From DRPN01 sp964383915 (GTDB lineage Bacteria; Bacteroidota; Bacteroidia; Bacteroidales; VadinHA17): DNA of 20,833 nucleotides. Each line of letters begins with the position of its first letter. Position 1 is the first letter of the stretch. This document shows, piece after piece, positions 13,475 to 20,833 of the stretch. Position numbers and translations under genes: made by a program. The DNA lies in the NCBI GenBank assembly GCA_964383915.1, contig CAYLJE010000031.1, forward strand, positions 1 through 20,833, in the 5' to 3' direction. A model generated the notes under the pieces. It saw only the letters and a list, made by a program, of their open reading frames with translations. It ran no database searches and had not been told where the DNA came from.

Positions 13475-14779
13475 ATGCATATAGGTATTATAATCGGGCG
13501 CATCGGTGGTGTGGATGGGGTGGCTCTGGAAACTGAAAAATGGATTGATGTCTTAAAACGAATGGGCCATGAAATTTTCATCATTTCAGGCCAATATCAA
13601 AACTGGAATTTTGATCCCGGGCATGATACCCTGGTGGTAGAGATGTCATTTTTCTCACCCGAAAGTTATTGGGGCCAGAAAAAAGCTTTCTTTCATCCGG
13701 ACGCTAATATTGATGAACTACTGGAACATATCAATTTATATTCAAATATCATTGCAGATAAGATTATTCAATGGATACATGATAATAAAATAGAGGTTGT
13801 CATTTCCGAAAATGCTTCCGCTTTGCCGGCACATCTGGAGATGGGCAGAGGGATTGCTATTGCTATTGAAAAACTGGGTATTCCTACCATAACGCACGAT
13901 CATGATTTTGCCTGGGAAAGAGGGAACAGATATATATCTCCTCATAAAGAAATAAATAAAATTGTAGAAGACACTTTTCCTCTCAGATTACCTCATACAT
14001 TTCATGCCGTTATCAACTTAAATGCACAGAAATATCTAAAGAAAAAATTCAACAGGGATTCTGTTGTCGTCCCAAATGTGATGGATTTCAACATGAAATT
14101 TGGCATTCAGGATGACCACAATAAAAACCTGCCCCGAGACCTGGGATTATCTCCTGAGAACAAACTGCTCTTCCAGATCACACGGATTGTACGTAGAAAA
14201 GGAATTGAGGTTGCTATTGAATTAATTGACCATTTAAAAGATAAAAATATAAAACTGGTCATCACCGGTGATTATGTTGATGATGCAGGAAGTTTATACT
14301 ATAATGAACTGATGAACCAGATTCATAAATTAAAAGTAAGCGATCAGATCTTTTTTGCTTCTCACCTGATACATAATAAGGGATTTACCGGAGTACGTAG
14401 CGGAAAATATTCCCTTTCAGATGCATATGCCAATGCAACCGCCTGTACTTATTTCAGTACATATGAGGGTTTCGGAAATGCTTTTATTGAAGCTGTTCTC
14501 GCAAAACGGCCTGTCTTCGTGAATAATTACAAACCTGTTTATTGGCCCGACATCGGAAGCAGGGGTTTCAAAACCGTCATGCTGGAAGATAACAACCTCA
14601 CCCGGGATAAAGTAGAAGAAATGCATGAAATTATTTACAATGAAAAGTTAAATCATGAAATCGGAGAATATAATTTCCAGTTGGGTAAAAAGTATTTTTC
14701 TTATGAGGTGTTGGAAGAGAAACTGAAACAATTACTGTCTATTGTCCTTAAATTTTCTTCCTCATACAAATTGGAATGA
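13475..14779 (+). CDS. GT4-family glycosyltransferase with HDHDFAWERGNR motif
   Basis: This 434-residue GT-B enzyme transfers a sugar from a nucleotide donor with retention of configuration. The N-terminal Rossmann domain begins IGIIIGRIGGVDGVALETEKW (3-23). The C-terminal donor domain has LLFQITRIVRRKGIEVAIEL (231-250) and the donor-binding EX7E motif, Glu331 and Glu339, in STYEGFGNAFIEA. Between them lies HDHDFAWERGNRY (141-153), a motif also found in the large protein at 16030-20214, so both belong to one subfamily. No membrane segment is visible. The acceptor is unknown; relatives with such motifs are sometimes labelled as acting on glucosylglycerate-type solutes, which is weak support. 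It converges on hemW. Confidence 0.85.
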   Translation: MHIGIIIGRIGGVDGVALETEKWIDVLKRMGHEIFIISGQYQNWNFDPGHDTLVVEMSFFSPESYWGQKKAFFHPDANIDELLEHINLYSNIIADKIIQWIHDNKIEVVISENASALPAHLEMGRGIAIAIEKLGIPTITHDHDFAWERGNRYISPHKEINKIVEDTFPLRLPHTFHAVINLNAQKYLKKKFNRDSVVVPNVMDFNMKFGIQDDHNKNLPRDLGLSPENKLLFQITRIVRRKGIEVAIELIDHLKDKNIKLVITGDYVDDAGSLYYNELMNQIHKLKVSDQIFFASHLIHNKGFTGVRSGKYSLSDAYANATACTYFSTYEGFGNAFIEAVLAKRPVFVNNYKPVYWPDIGSRGFKTVMLEDNNLTRDKVEEMHEIIYNEKLNHEIGEYNFQLGKKYFSYEVLEEKLKQLLSIVLKFSSSYKLE

Positions 14780-14781
14780 AC

Positions 14782-14840
14782 TACCCCGGGGTAATCTGTC
14801 TGCACACTATCGCTGAGGCCTCCGCTGAGTAGCTTCAGCG
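14782..14840. terminator. GC-rich hairpins between the convergent glycosyltransferase and hemW genes
   Basis: Two bases after the glycosyltransferase stop lies the perfect palindrome TACCCCGGGGTA (14782-14793). Further on, CGCTGA (14823-14828) pairs with TCAGCG (14835-14840) around a 6-base loop, and CGCTGAGG occurs once more at 14811-14818. There is no T-tract, so these are not classical terminators. They may be another REP-like repeat that insulates convergent genes. The opening AATGAACTACC is shared with repeat copy B, and copies A and C have AATGAATTACC there. Confidence 0.45.
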
Positions 14841-14869
14841 TAAGCGCATGGCGGCCGATGGAAGGCGGA

Positions 14870-15997
14870 TTAAACCAGCATACATTCTGCTAAAATAGCA
14901 TCGGATAATAAAATTCCCTTATTTGTCAGCATAAAACGGCCTTCTTTTTCTATGATATGGCCTGTTTTTCCCCACTTGCGAACGGTGGAGAGGAAATATT
15001 CTACAAAAGTGTCCGGAAAATATCTTTTTAGCCTTGCCAGTTCTGTTCCCCACATCGTCCTCATAGAAGTCAATACATAATCATTAAACCGCATTTTTTC
15101 GCTTAAGATTTCTTTCTCATAGGGAACCTTTCCCTTTTCTGTTTCTGAAATATATTTTATCAAGTCCCTTGTGTTCCATTGCCTGGAAACCGAGTTAAAA
15201 GAATGGGCCGAAGGCCCCAGGCCCAAGTATTTACCTTGATCCCAATACATCCTGTTATGTTTTGAAAAATAATTCTCTTTTCCATAATTTGAAATTTCAT
15301 AGTGAATAAAATCCTTATCTTTCGTTTCTTTCACCAGCATTTGATATTGACTGATAATTGAATTTTCATCCGGCAGGGTTATTTTTCCTTTTTGCTTCCA
15401 CACTGCAAAGACCGTATTTTCTTCCACAGTCAAAAGGTAAGCAGACAAATGTTTTACTGGTAGATTCAACGCAATATCCAGGTTATTTTTCCATTCTTCC
15501 AACGTCATGCCCGGGATGCCGTAAATCAGATCTACTGACAGATTATCAAAACCGACCTCATGTGCTTCCCTTACAGCTTCATAGGATTTTTTGGCATCAT
15601 GCCGCCGGTTCATCAAAGTCAAATCCCTGTTGGAAAAAGACTGACATCCTATACTTAGCCTGTTAATGCCAATCTTTTTTAACCCGTTCAGATATTTACG
15701 GTTTATATCTTCCGGATTACATTCAAAAGTAATCTCCGGAATATTTACAAAATGAAAAGTTCCATTCAGTACATCCAGTATATTTCCGGTTTCTTCCGGT
15801 GATAAGACAGAGGGTGTACCTCCCCCAAAATAAACGGTATCAATGTCATCTTCTTTAAGATAATTTTTCCGAAGGGATATTTCTTTTTTCAGGGTTTTTA
15901 AAAAATCGCTTTTCAAAGACAAATTTCTGCTCTTATAAAAATCACAGTAATAACAAATCTTTTTACAAAATGGAATATGAATATATATGCCGGTCAT
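14870..15997 (-). CDS. hemW: HemW, radical-SAM haem chaperone (coproporphyrinogen-oxidase-like)
   Basis: This 375-residue cytoplasmic protein has the radical-SAM cluster motif CKKICYYC (Cys11, Cys15, Cys18), then VYFGGGTPS (the SAM-binding GGE-like loop), TFECNPED, INRLSIGCQSF, VDLIYGIPG and HNRMYWDQGKYLGLGPSAHSF. The last motif and the CxxxCxxC spacing fit HemW, which binds haem and delivers it to respiratory enzymes. HemN, the true oxygen-independent coproporphyrinogen oxidase, is longer (about 450). HemW is often mislabelled as HemN. It lies 32 bp downstream of the large glycosyltransferase gene on the same strand and may share its transcript. Confidence 0.92.
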   Translation of the reverse strand: MTGIYIHIPFCKKICYYCDFYKSRNLSLKSDFLKTLKKEISLRKNYLKEDDIDTVYFGGGTPSVLSPEETGNILDVLNGTFHFVNIPEITFECNPEDINRKYLNGLKKIGINRLSIGCQSFSNRDLTLMNRRHDAKKSYEAVREAHEVGFDNLSVDLIYGIPGMTLEEWKNNLDIALNLPVKHLSAYLLTVEENTVFAVWKQKGKITLPDENSIISQYQMLVKETKDKDFIHYEISNYGKENYFSKHNRMYWDQGKYLGLGPSAHSFNSVSRQWNTRDLIKYISETEKGKVPYEKEILSEKMRFNDYVLTSMRTMWGTELARLKRYFPDTFVEYFLSTVRKWGKTGHIIEKEGRFMLTNKGILLSDAILAECMLV

Positions 15998-16029
15998 GAT
16001 TAAAAAACAGCTGTCTCTGCATTAAAAAA

Positions 16030-19000
16030 TCATCTACTACTCTCAAGATAACCTACCACAGCATTTGCCACAGCTCTCGGTTCGGGTGGAAGTGAATAAA
16101 TATTCTCTTCATAACGGCTGTTATACGGAGATATATTTAGCACCTTACCTCCAACCACCAACGTACTACTTCCTCCCGGATCAAAGCCCATGGCTTTCAC
16201 AATGCCTTGATTTTTTAATATTTCAGCCATATCATAATGGGTTGCGCCCACAGATTCCCTGATTCTTCCATTAATGGTCAAGACGACCAATTGTTTGTTT
16301 TCGTCTATGCCGGCAGCAATCTTAGGGCCTCTCATATCCGTATAATCCAACCGGGCTGCCTGCGTACGTATGGAGTTTTCATTTTCCCAGCCTTCTGTTT
16401 CCATGTCAATACAGATATCTCCGTTATCAAGTAACATAGGTCCTGCTTCCACAGCATGAAATACCTGTTTATATTCAGGCATAAAAATATCCACTGTCTG
16501 GTCTATTCTGTCCAAACCAGCAGGAAATTGATCCACAGTAAAAGACAGCGTAAGTCCTACAGGAATAAGATGAATGCTTTCTCCTTGCTTTGTTCTGACA
16601 ATATCCTTTACAACATTCCCGGCAAGACGTACAAACACCCTGCCATCTCCCGGGATAGTATTATTATCTATCATAAGATCATAATAGCAGGGTTTACTTT
16701 TATCCCCACAACGGTTATGGTTCTCTGCCGGAAAGGCAATCTCTTTTCCACCGGTTTTTAGAATAAATCCATCTGTCAGGTTCACCCGTTTTATATCTAA
16801 TTTACCATTTTTATAAATCAACAAAGCGGGTTTATTAAATAACGGGGGTGAGACAATCTTTCCGTGAGAAACCAAAAAGCCCAACGGAGAGCCAATATAA
16901 GATTCGGGCAGGCCAAGTTTTCCTACCAACTCGGGATTTAAAATATAACCTCCGTTCCAGGCGATCAAAACTTTTTTTCCGGTATTTTCCTCAAATTTTT
17001 TAACAAAAGTTGTTACTTTCGATGTTTCCCCCCTATTATATACTATTTCAAATTGCCATTTTTTCCCTCTGCCCGGTACTTTTGTTGTTGCCATAACGCC
17101 AGACCAGGGATACCCGTCATTATAAACGCCACTAATAAATTCATAATGCACTTTTTCAGGCCTTTTATTTCTGTGATACATTGTTTCCATCACATGTTTC
17201 AGAGGTGACCCCTTTTTCTTTGCATCTTCCCTTACTTTTTCAATAAGAACATCCCACCCTAAATCTTTATTTAATTTAATTACCTGTTTAGAATGTAGAA
17301 TCTTATTGAAATCATAAGCTGTTTGGACAGGCGTAGGGTAAGCAAGGGTAGCCCGAATGCCGGCCGGAATATACTGAATAAATCCACTTCCTTCAGGTAT
17401 CCCAATCATATTGGCAATCAAAGGGTTTTCTGCCTTTCCAATATGTATCCTGTCGATCTCAACAAAATCTGTCATTACTGCAGCATTTAGCCTGTCTGTA
17501 ATTAGTAACCCATTTTTTTCACTCACTTTTCTGACGACTCTCAATGCCTGTTTTCCAAGCTGCGCAAAATGAATTCCCACCGTCCATTGGTTTGTTTTAA
17601 CAAATTTCAATAAACCATGCCGATACAATAACAATAATTCTTTATCCCTGGCGCTTTTAATATAGTTTACAATTGTATCAGCAGACACCCAGTTACTTAC
17701 CGGATTTCTTTGTAAAAACAAATAAACCGGCGCTATTTTATCCACATAATTAATTAATTTTTTCTCCGTCAGTTCCTCCACTAGTTTCAACCCCAGCCTG
17801 GCACGTATTGATTGTAGGGCAAAAAATTCCAGCGCATATAGAATTTGTGATCCGGAAAAAACCAGGATAGGAACATTGTCTTTCAATTTGCTCATCAGGA
17901 TATCCCTGTTGTCTATGCTCAGGTAATCACTCCCTGTTAATTGCGCAATAGCAAGATTCCAATCGGTAAAAAATTGTGTATGGGTATTCAGTTGTTCACT
18001 GTATTTATGTTTTAGTAATGTTTTATATAAAAAATTAACCAGTCCTGTAATCTCCTGGAAAGTATAATCTCTGTAAGGATAATAATATTTATTCCTGTGT
18101 CTGTAAGCCATGGAATGATCATGCCTGATTTTTAACTCTCCTTTCCTGTATCTGAAAATATTATCTACAGCATTAAAAAAAAGTATTTTCTTTTCAAGAG
18201 TCAATGTTGTTGCACTTTTTTCACAAAGATCTTCTGCAAAGTCAAAAACCATTCCCCTCATATTTTGTTCTTCCATTCTGAAAGCACTGGGATCGATTAA
18301 AGATTTAAGATAGATCATAAAACCAAGCCGGTTAAATCCCGGCAGATATTTCCTATTCTCTGAATGAAGAATTTTTTTCAGGTTTTCATCAGCATAATCA
18401 AAGGTTTTTTTATAATCTTCAAAAGTCTTTTTAACTTTTCCCATGGAAGGAGCATTGTTTTCCTGCTGAAAATATAATGTCTTGAGAATTTCATACATGT
18501 TTCGGTTTAGTGTATCATAACTATACCGTTTTATAACAACCGCTCTGTTATGCTTAATCTCTTCCAGAAACATATGAGGGAAAAAGACCCGTCTGGTAAT
18601 TTCATCTACCTGATTTTTTGTAATTTGTTTTCCATCATATTCAATAACCCTTAATCGTTCCGATTCCGGTAAATTTTCTCCAATAACTTCAGAATATACA
18701 TGTTCGGGATAATATCTCCGGCAAAAAATTGGTTTTCCGCTGGCAGCCGCTTCAATAATCGGTAAACCCCTGCCTTCCGCTTCGCTCGGTAATAATACCA
18801 GCGATGAAATATTATACAATTCCGGTATCCCGACCGGATTTTTAAATTTTTTTTTGAAATTTTCTTTATCCAGTTCGCTGAACAGAAAAGCCAGAAAAAC
18901 CCTGCTTCTATATTCTTTTCTAAGAGAATCGAGCAAAAGCTGAAACCGGCGTATCAGTTTATTGAGATAATCATAATGTCCTCCGGCAACCGGACCGGTA

Positions 19001-20214
19001 ACAATCAATGTTATCTTCAAATTACTTGTTTCACTGAATTTAAAGAAAAATTCCTTCCTTTCAAACATCTTATGAATCAACCGGAATCCTGTTTCTATAC
19101 GTTTTCGTGCAATGATACGTGTTGGTTGCAGAAAAATAATATTCTCGGCCAGGAAATTGCTTACAATATGTGTTTTGTTATATCCAATTAATATAGGCCC
19201 GGGATTTCCCTTATAAATAAGTTTCCTCCTTATAACATCATTTACCGAAAAAGCAACCAATGATTTACCATACCGGCTTAAGACTTTTTCAAACTGATAA
19301 AATGTATTAATCTTGTCCCTTTTGGAAACATTTAAATAAGGTTCTAAATTTACAGCTGTACCTATTTCCAAAACATTAGCAGGATTGTGACCATTGTGAT
19401 GAATAATATGTTCACTTTGCCTTTTATTGATGTTCACCGTAATCCAGGTACGTGATTCCCAGGGATACAATACTTCGATTACAGAAAATACTTCTCCCAG
19501 ATGTGCATTGGTAAAAAAGAAATCCCTGTGTCCTTTCTTCTTTCGTTTCAATTGAATATCCTCCGGTCTGTTTCCGCCTTCCCAAAAAAAGTCATGGTTG
19601 TTATTGATAACAGGTATCCCCATTAGCTCGGACACTAATACGGTAGCCAGTGATAATGAAACATTTCCCGGATTGGAGCAGACATTGACAATATACAAAA
19701 TAGAGATTCTGTTACGTTCTGCATATTTAGCCAGTTTTTCCACAATAACTACCGTTTCACTCCAAAAATTTATAATTAAATCATTATATTCCTTACTACC
19801 CCGCTCCATCTTTTTATAAAAGAAATCTTTATAATATTTCCATTTATTAAAAGCCTGTGCTTCGTCAATAGTATATTTCTTCCATTCCTTCTTAATCAAT
19901 TTATAAGAATCAGACCTGAATTCTCCGGCAATCAAATGTATTTTCAGATCATTCAACCAATATTTCAGGCTTCTTATATATTTCAATATTTCATTGGTAA
20001 CACCATCTACCGAAAAAGCATACGTAAGAAAACCAATGCCACGATTCTGTAAATGATTAAAATATTCTTCAATATCACCATTGAATGAAGCAGCCGGAAC
20101 AGGATTATTCTCTTTCAACCGATCCAGAAAAAGACCCAGATCAAACCATGTATTTATTTTCTCATTTTTGATAACCGCTATGGCTTCCTTTGCTGACATT
20201 CTGTAATTTTTCAT
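16030..20214 (-). CDS. GT4-like glycosyltransferase fused to a phosphodiester glycosidase (NAGPA) domain
   Basis: This 1394-residue protein has no signal peptide or membrane helix, so it is probably cytoplasmic. Residues about 60-585 are a GT4-like GT-B transferase: NNNHDFFWEGGNR (204-216), IIFLQPTRIIARKRIETGFRLI (359-380), ITLIVTGPVAGG (401-412) and the donor-binding EX7E, Glu480 and Glu488, in SEAEGRGLPIIEA. Residues about 590-1025 match no family I know; they are mixed helix and strand. Residues about 1028-1392 are a phosphodiester glycosidase (NAGPA) domain: WNGGY (1086-1090), EAGPMLLDNG (1256-1265), IRTQAARLD (1282-1290), GFDPGGSSTLVVGGKVLN (1343-1360) and EPRAVANAVVGYL (1378-1390). NAGPA enzymes usually cut a sugar-1-phosphodiester and are usually secreted. 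The fusion suggests one protein that adds and edits or transfers phosphodiester-linked sugars. It lies between rpiB (56 bp) and hemW (32 bp), all leftward. Confidence 0.85.
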   Translation of the reverse strand: MKNYRMSAKEAIAVIKNEKINTWFDLGLFLDRLKENNPVPAASFNGDIEEYFNHLQNRGIGFLTYAFSVDGVTNEILKYIRSLKYWLNDLKIHLIAGEFRSDSYKLIKKEWKKYTIDEAQAFNKWKYYKDFFYKKMERGSKEYNDLIINFWSETVVIVEKLAKYAERNRISILYIVNVCSNPGNVSLSLATVLVSELMGIPVINNNHDFFWEGGNRPEDIQLKRKKKGHRDFFFTNAHLGEVFSVIEVLYPWESRTWITVNINKRQSEHIIHHNGHNPANVLEIGTAVNLEPYLNVSKRDKINTFYQFEKVLSRYGKSLVAFSVNDVIRRKLIYKGNPGPILIGYNKTHIVSNFLAENIIFLQPTRIIARKRIETGFRLIHKMFERKEFFFKFSETSNLKITLIVTGPVAGGHYDYLNKLIRRFQLLLDSLRKEYRSRVFLAFLFSELDKENFKKKFKNPVGIPELYNISSLVLLPSEAEGRGLPIIEAAASGKPIFCRRYYPEHVYSEVIGENLPESERLRVIEYDGKQITKNQVDEITRRVFFPHMFLEEIKHNRAVVIKRYSYDTLNRNMYEILKTLYFQQENNAPSMGKVKKTFEDYKKTFDYADENLKKILHSENRKYLPGFNRLGFMIYLKSLIDPSAFRMEEQNMRGMVFDFAEDLCEKSATTLTLEKKILFFNAVDNIFRYRKGELKIRHDHSMAYRHRNKYYYPYRDYTFQEITGLVNFLYKTLLKHKYSEQLNTHTQFFTDWNLAIAQLTGSDYLSIDNRDILMSKLKDNVPILVFSGSQILYALEFFALQSIRARLGLKLVEELTEKKLINYVDKIAPVYLFLQRNPVSNWVSADTIVNYIKSARDKELLLLYRHGLLKFVKTNQWTVGIHFAQLGKQALRVVRKVSEKNGLLITDRLNAAVMTDFVEIDRIHIGKAENPLIANMIGIPEGSGFIQYIPAGIRATLAYPTPVQTAYDFNKILHSKQVIKLNKDLGWDVLIEKVREDAKKKGSPLKHVMETMYHRNKRPEKVHYEFISGVYNDGYPWSGVMATTKVPGRGKKWQFEIVYNRGETSKVTTFVKKFEENTGKKVLIAWNGGYILNPELVGKLGLPESYIGSPLGFLVSHGKIVSPPLFNKPALLIYKNGKLDIKRVNLTDGFILKTGGKEIAFPAENHNRCGDKSKPCYYDLMIDNNTIPGDGRVFVRLAGNVVKDIVRTKQGESIHLIPVGLTLSFTVDQFPAGLDRIDQTVDIFMPEYKQVFHAVEAGPMLLDNGDICIDMETEGWENENSIRTQAARLDYTDMRGPKIAAGIDENKQLVVLTINGRIRESVGATHYDMAEILKNQGIVKAMGFDPGGSSTLVVGGKVLNISPYNSRYEENIYSLPPEPRAVANAVVGYLESSR

Positions 20215-20270
20215 GCATTTTAATTTTTACTTTTACTTAATGAAAAAAATCTTTAAAAAAGAATATTTCA

Positions 20271-20714
20271 CTACCGCAAGGGAATTTTTTTTACCCTTCT
20301 AAGATGCCTCCCACCATCAAATGAAGTCTTTAAAAACGTATTGACAATCAAAACTGCTTCTTCAACACCAATAAATCTGCCAGGTAAAGCACAAATGTTT
20401 GCATCATTATGGGCTCTTGCCAACCTGGAAATTTCTTCATTCCAACACAAAGCAGATCTTATACCCTGATGCTTGTTGGCTGTCATATTAATTCCATTTC
20501 CACTACCACAAATGGTAATTCCTTTATCATATTTACCTTCCTCTAAATCCACAGCAATCTTATGGGCAAAATCAGGATAATCTACACTCACTTCAGAATA
20601 AGTTCCCAAATCTTCAAAAAACAGATTTTCATATTTACGAAAATATTCAATTAATTTCTCTTTTAGTTTATAACCCGCATGATCACATGTAATGGCTATT
20701 TTCTCTATTTTCAT
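20271..20714 (-). CDS. rpiB: Ribose-5-phosphate isomerase B
   Basis: This 147-residue cytoplasmic enzyme of the pentose phosphate pathway interconverts ribose 5-phosphate and ribulose 5-phosphate. The marks are ITCDHAG (8-14, Asp11 and His12), DYPDFAH (45-51), the catalytic Cys69 in ITICGSGNGINMTANK (66-81), and SRLARAHNDANICALPGR (97-113) with the ring-opening His102. Length and motifs agree with RpiB of the LacAB/RpiB family. It is the first gene of a leftward run with the large glycosyltransferase-glycosidase 56 bp behind it. A sugar-phosphate supply link is possible but only suggested by position. Confidence 0.95.
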   Translation of the reverse strand: MKIEKIAITCDHAGYKLKEKLIEYFRKYENLFFEDLGTYSEVSVDYPDFAHKIAVDLEEGKYDKGITICGSGNGINMTANKHQGIRSALCWNEEISRLARAHNDANICALPGRFIGVEEAVLIVNTFLKTSFDGGRHLRRVKKIPLR

Positions 20715-20833
20715 TTGTATAAAAGTTTTCTGTTAACAATCTGTTACAATTAAATGTATTATTTTTAAAAAAATGTTTATAAAAAGAAATGTTTTATATT
20801 TAATATTATTTGTATCAAAAAAATGTTTATTCT
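20715..20833 (-). promoter_or_regulatory. AT-rich leader of rpiB with direct repeats
   Basis: No coding frame is present. AAAAAAATGTTTAT occurs at 20767-20780 and again at 20817-20830, exactly 50 bp apart, with a weaker copy near 20784-20795. A short inverted repeat, TAACA-ATC-TGTTA, lies at 20734-20746, about 20 bases before the start codon. The rpiB promoter must lie here or further right, but no exact TAnnTTTG element was found. Confidence 0.4.

Noticed and set aside
14870..15997. Annotation as coproporphyrinogen III oxidase HemN
   Set aside because: The protein is short (375) and has HemW-type motifs such as HNRMYWDQGKYLGLGPSAHSF.

Overview
The window looks like a chromosomal piece of a Bacteroidota genome, most likely a Bacteroidales relative. 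The signs are a gliding-motility type ABC ATPase (GldA), a DnaG that opens in the form I recall for Bacteroides, a SiaB-type kinase, lipoprotein signal peptides, base composition that is AT-rich in the spacers, promoter -7 elements of the TAnnTTTG type, and no clear Shine-Dalgarno sites. No phage genes, insertion sequences, tRNA, rRNA or CRISPR arrays were seen.

Left part (1-5940): the window opens inside a leftward lipoprotein that resembles acetylxylan-esterase-type alpha/beta hydrolases. Next come a leftward PutP-like sodium:solute symporter, gldA, metK preceded by a SAM-II type riboswitch, and a HAD phosphatase. The spacers are rich in structure: a nested TACCTA/TAGGTA palindrome, a perfect hairpin against the symporter start, two orphan hairpins before gldA, and composite interspersed repeats.

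Middle part (5941-11472): a SiaB-like kinase with what looks like a second, degenerate copy of its domain; a convergent leftward pair, DUF134 regulator and NifX/NifB-like cofactor protein, with a promoter overlapped by a perfect inverted repeat; a ComF-type phosphoribosyltransferase; a second composite repeat; and dnaG.

Right part (11473-20833): a rightward run of an unknown lipoprotein, an unknown membrane-anchored coiled-coil protein and a GT4 glycosyltransferase. It converges on a leftward run of rpiB, a 1394-residue protein and hemW. The large protein joins a GT4-like glycosyltransferase half, an unrecognised middle region and a C-terminal phosphodiester glycosidase (NAGPA) domain. The two glycosyltransferases share an unusual HDFxWExGNR motif, so they belong to one subfamily and may act in one pathway.

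The most interesting items are the glycosyltransferase/phosphodiester-glycosidase fusion, the metK riboswitch, the DUF134 promoter-operator, the tandem SiaB-like protein, and a mosaic repeat family that supplies the last residues and stop codon of the HAD phosphatase gene. All function calls rest on reading motifs by eye; no database search was possible.
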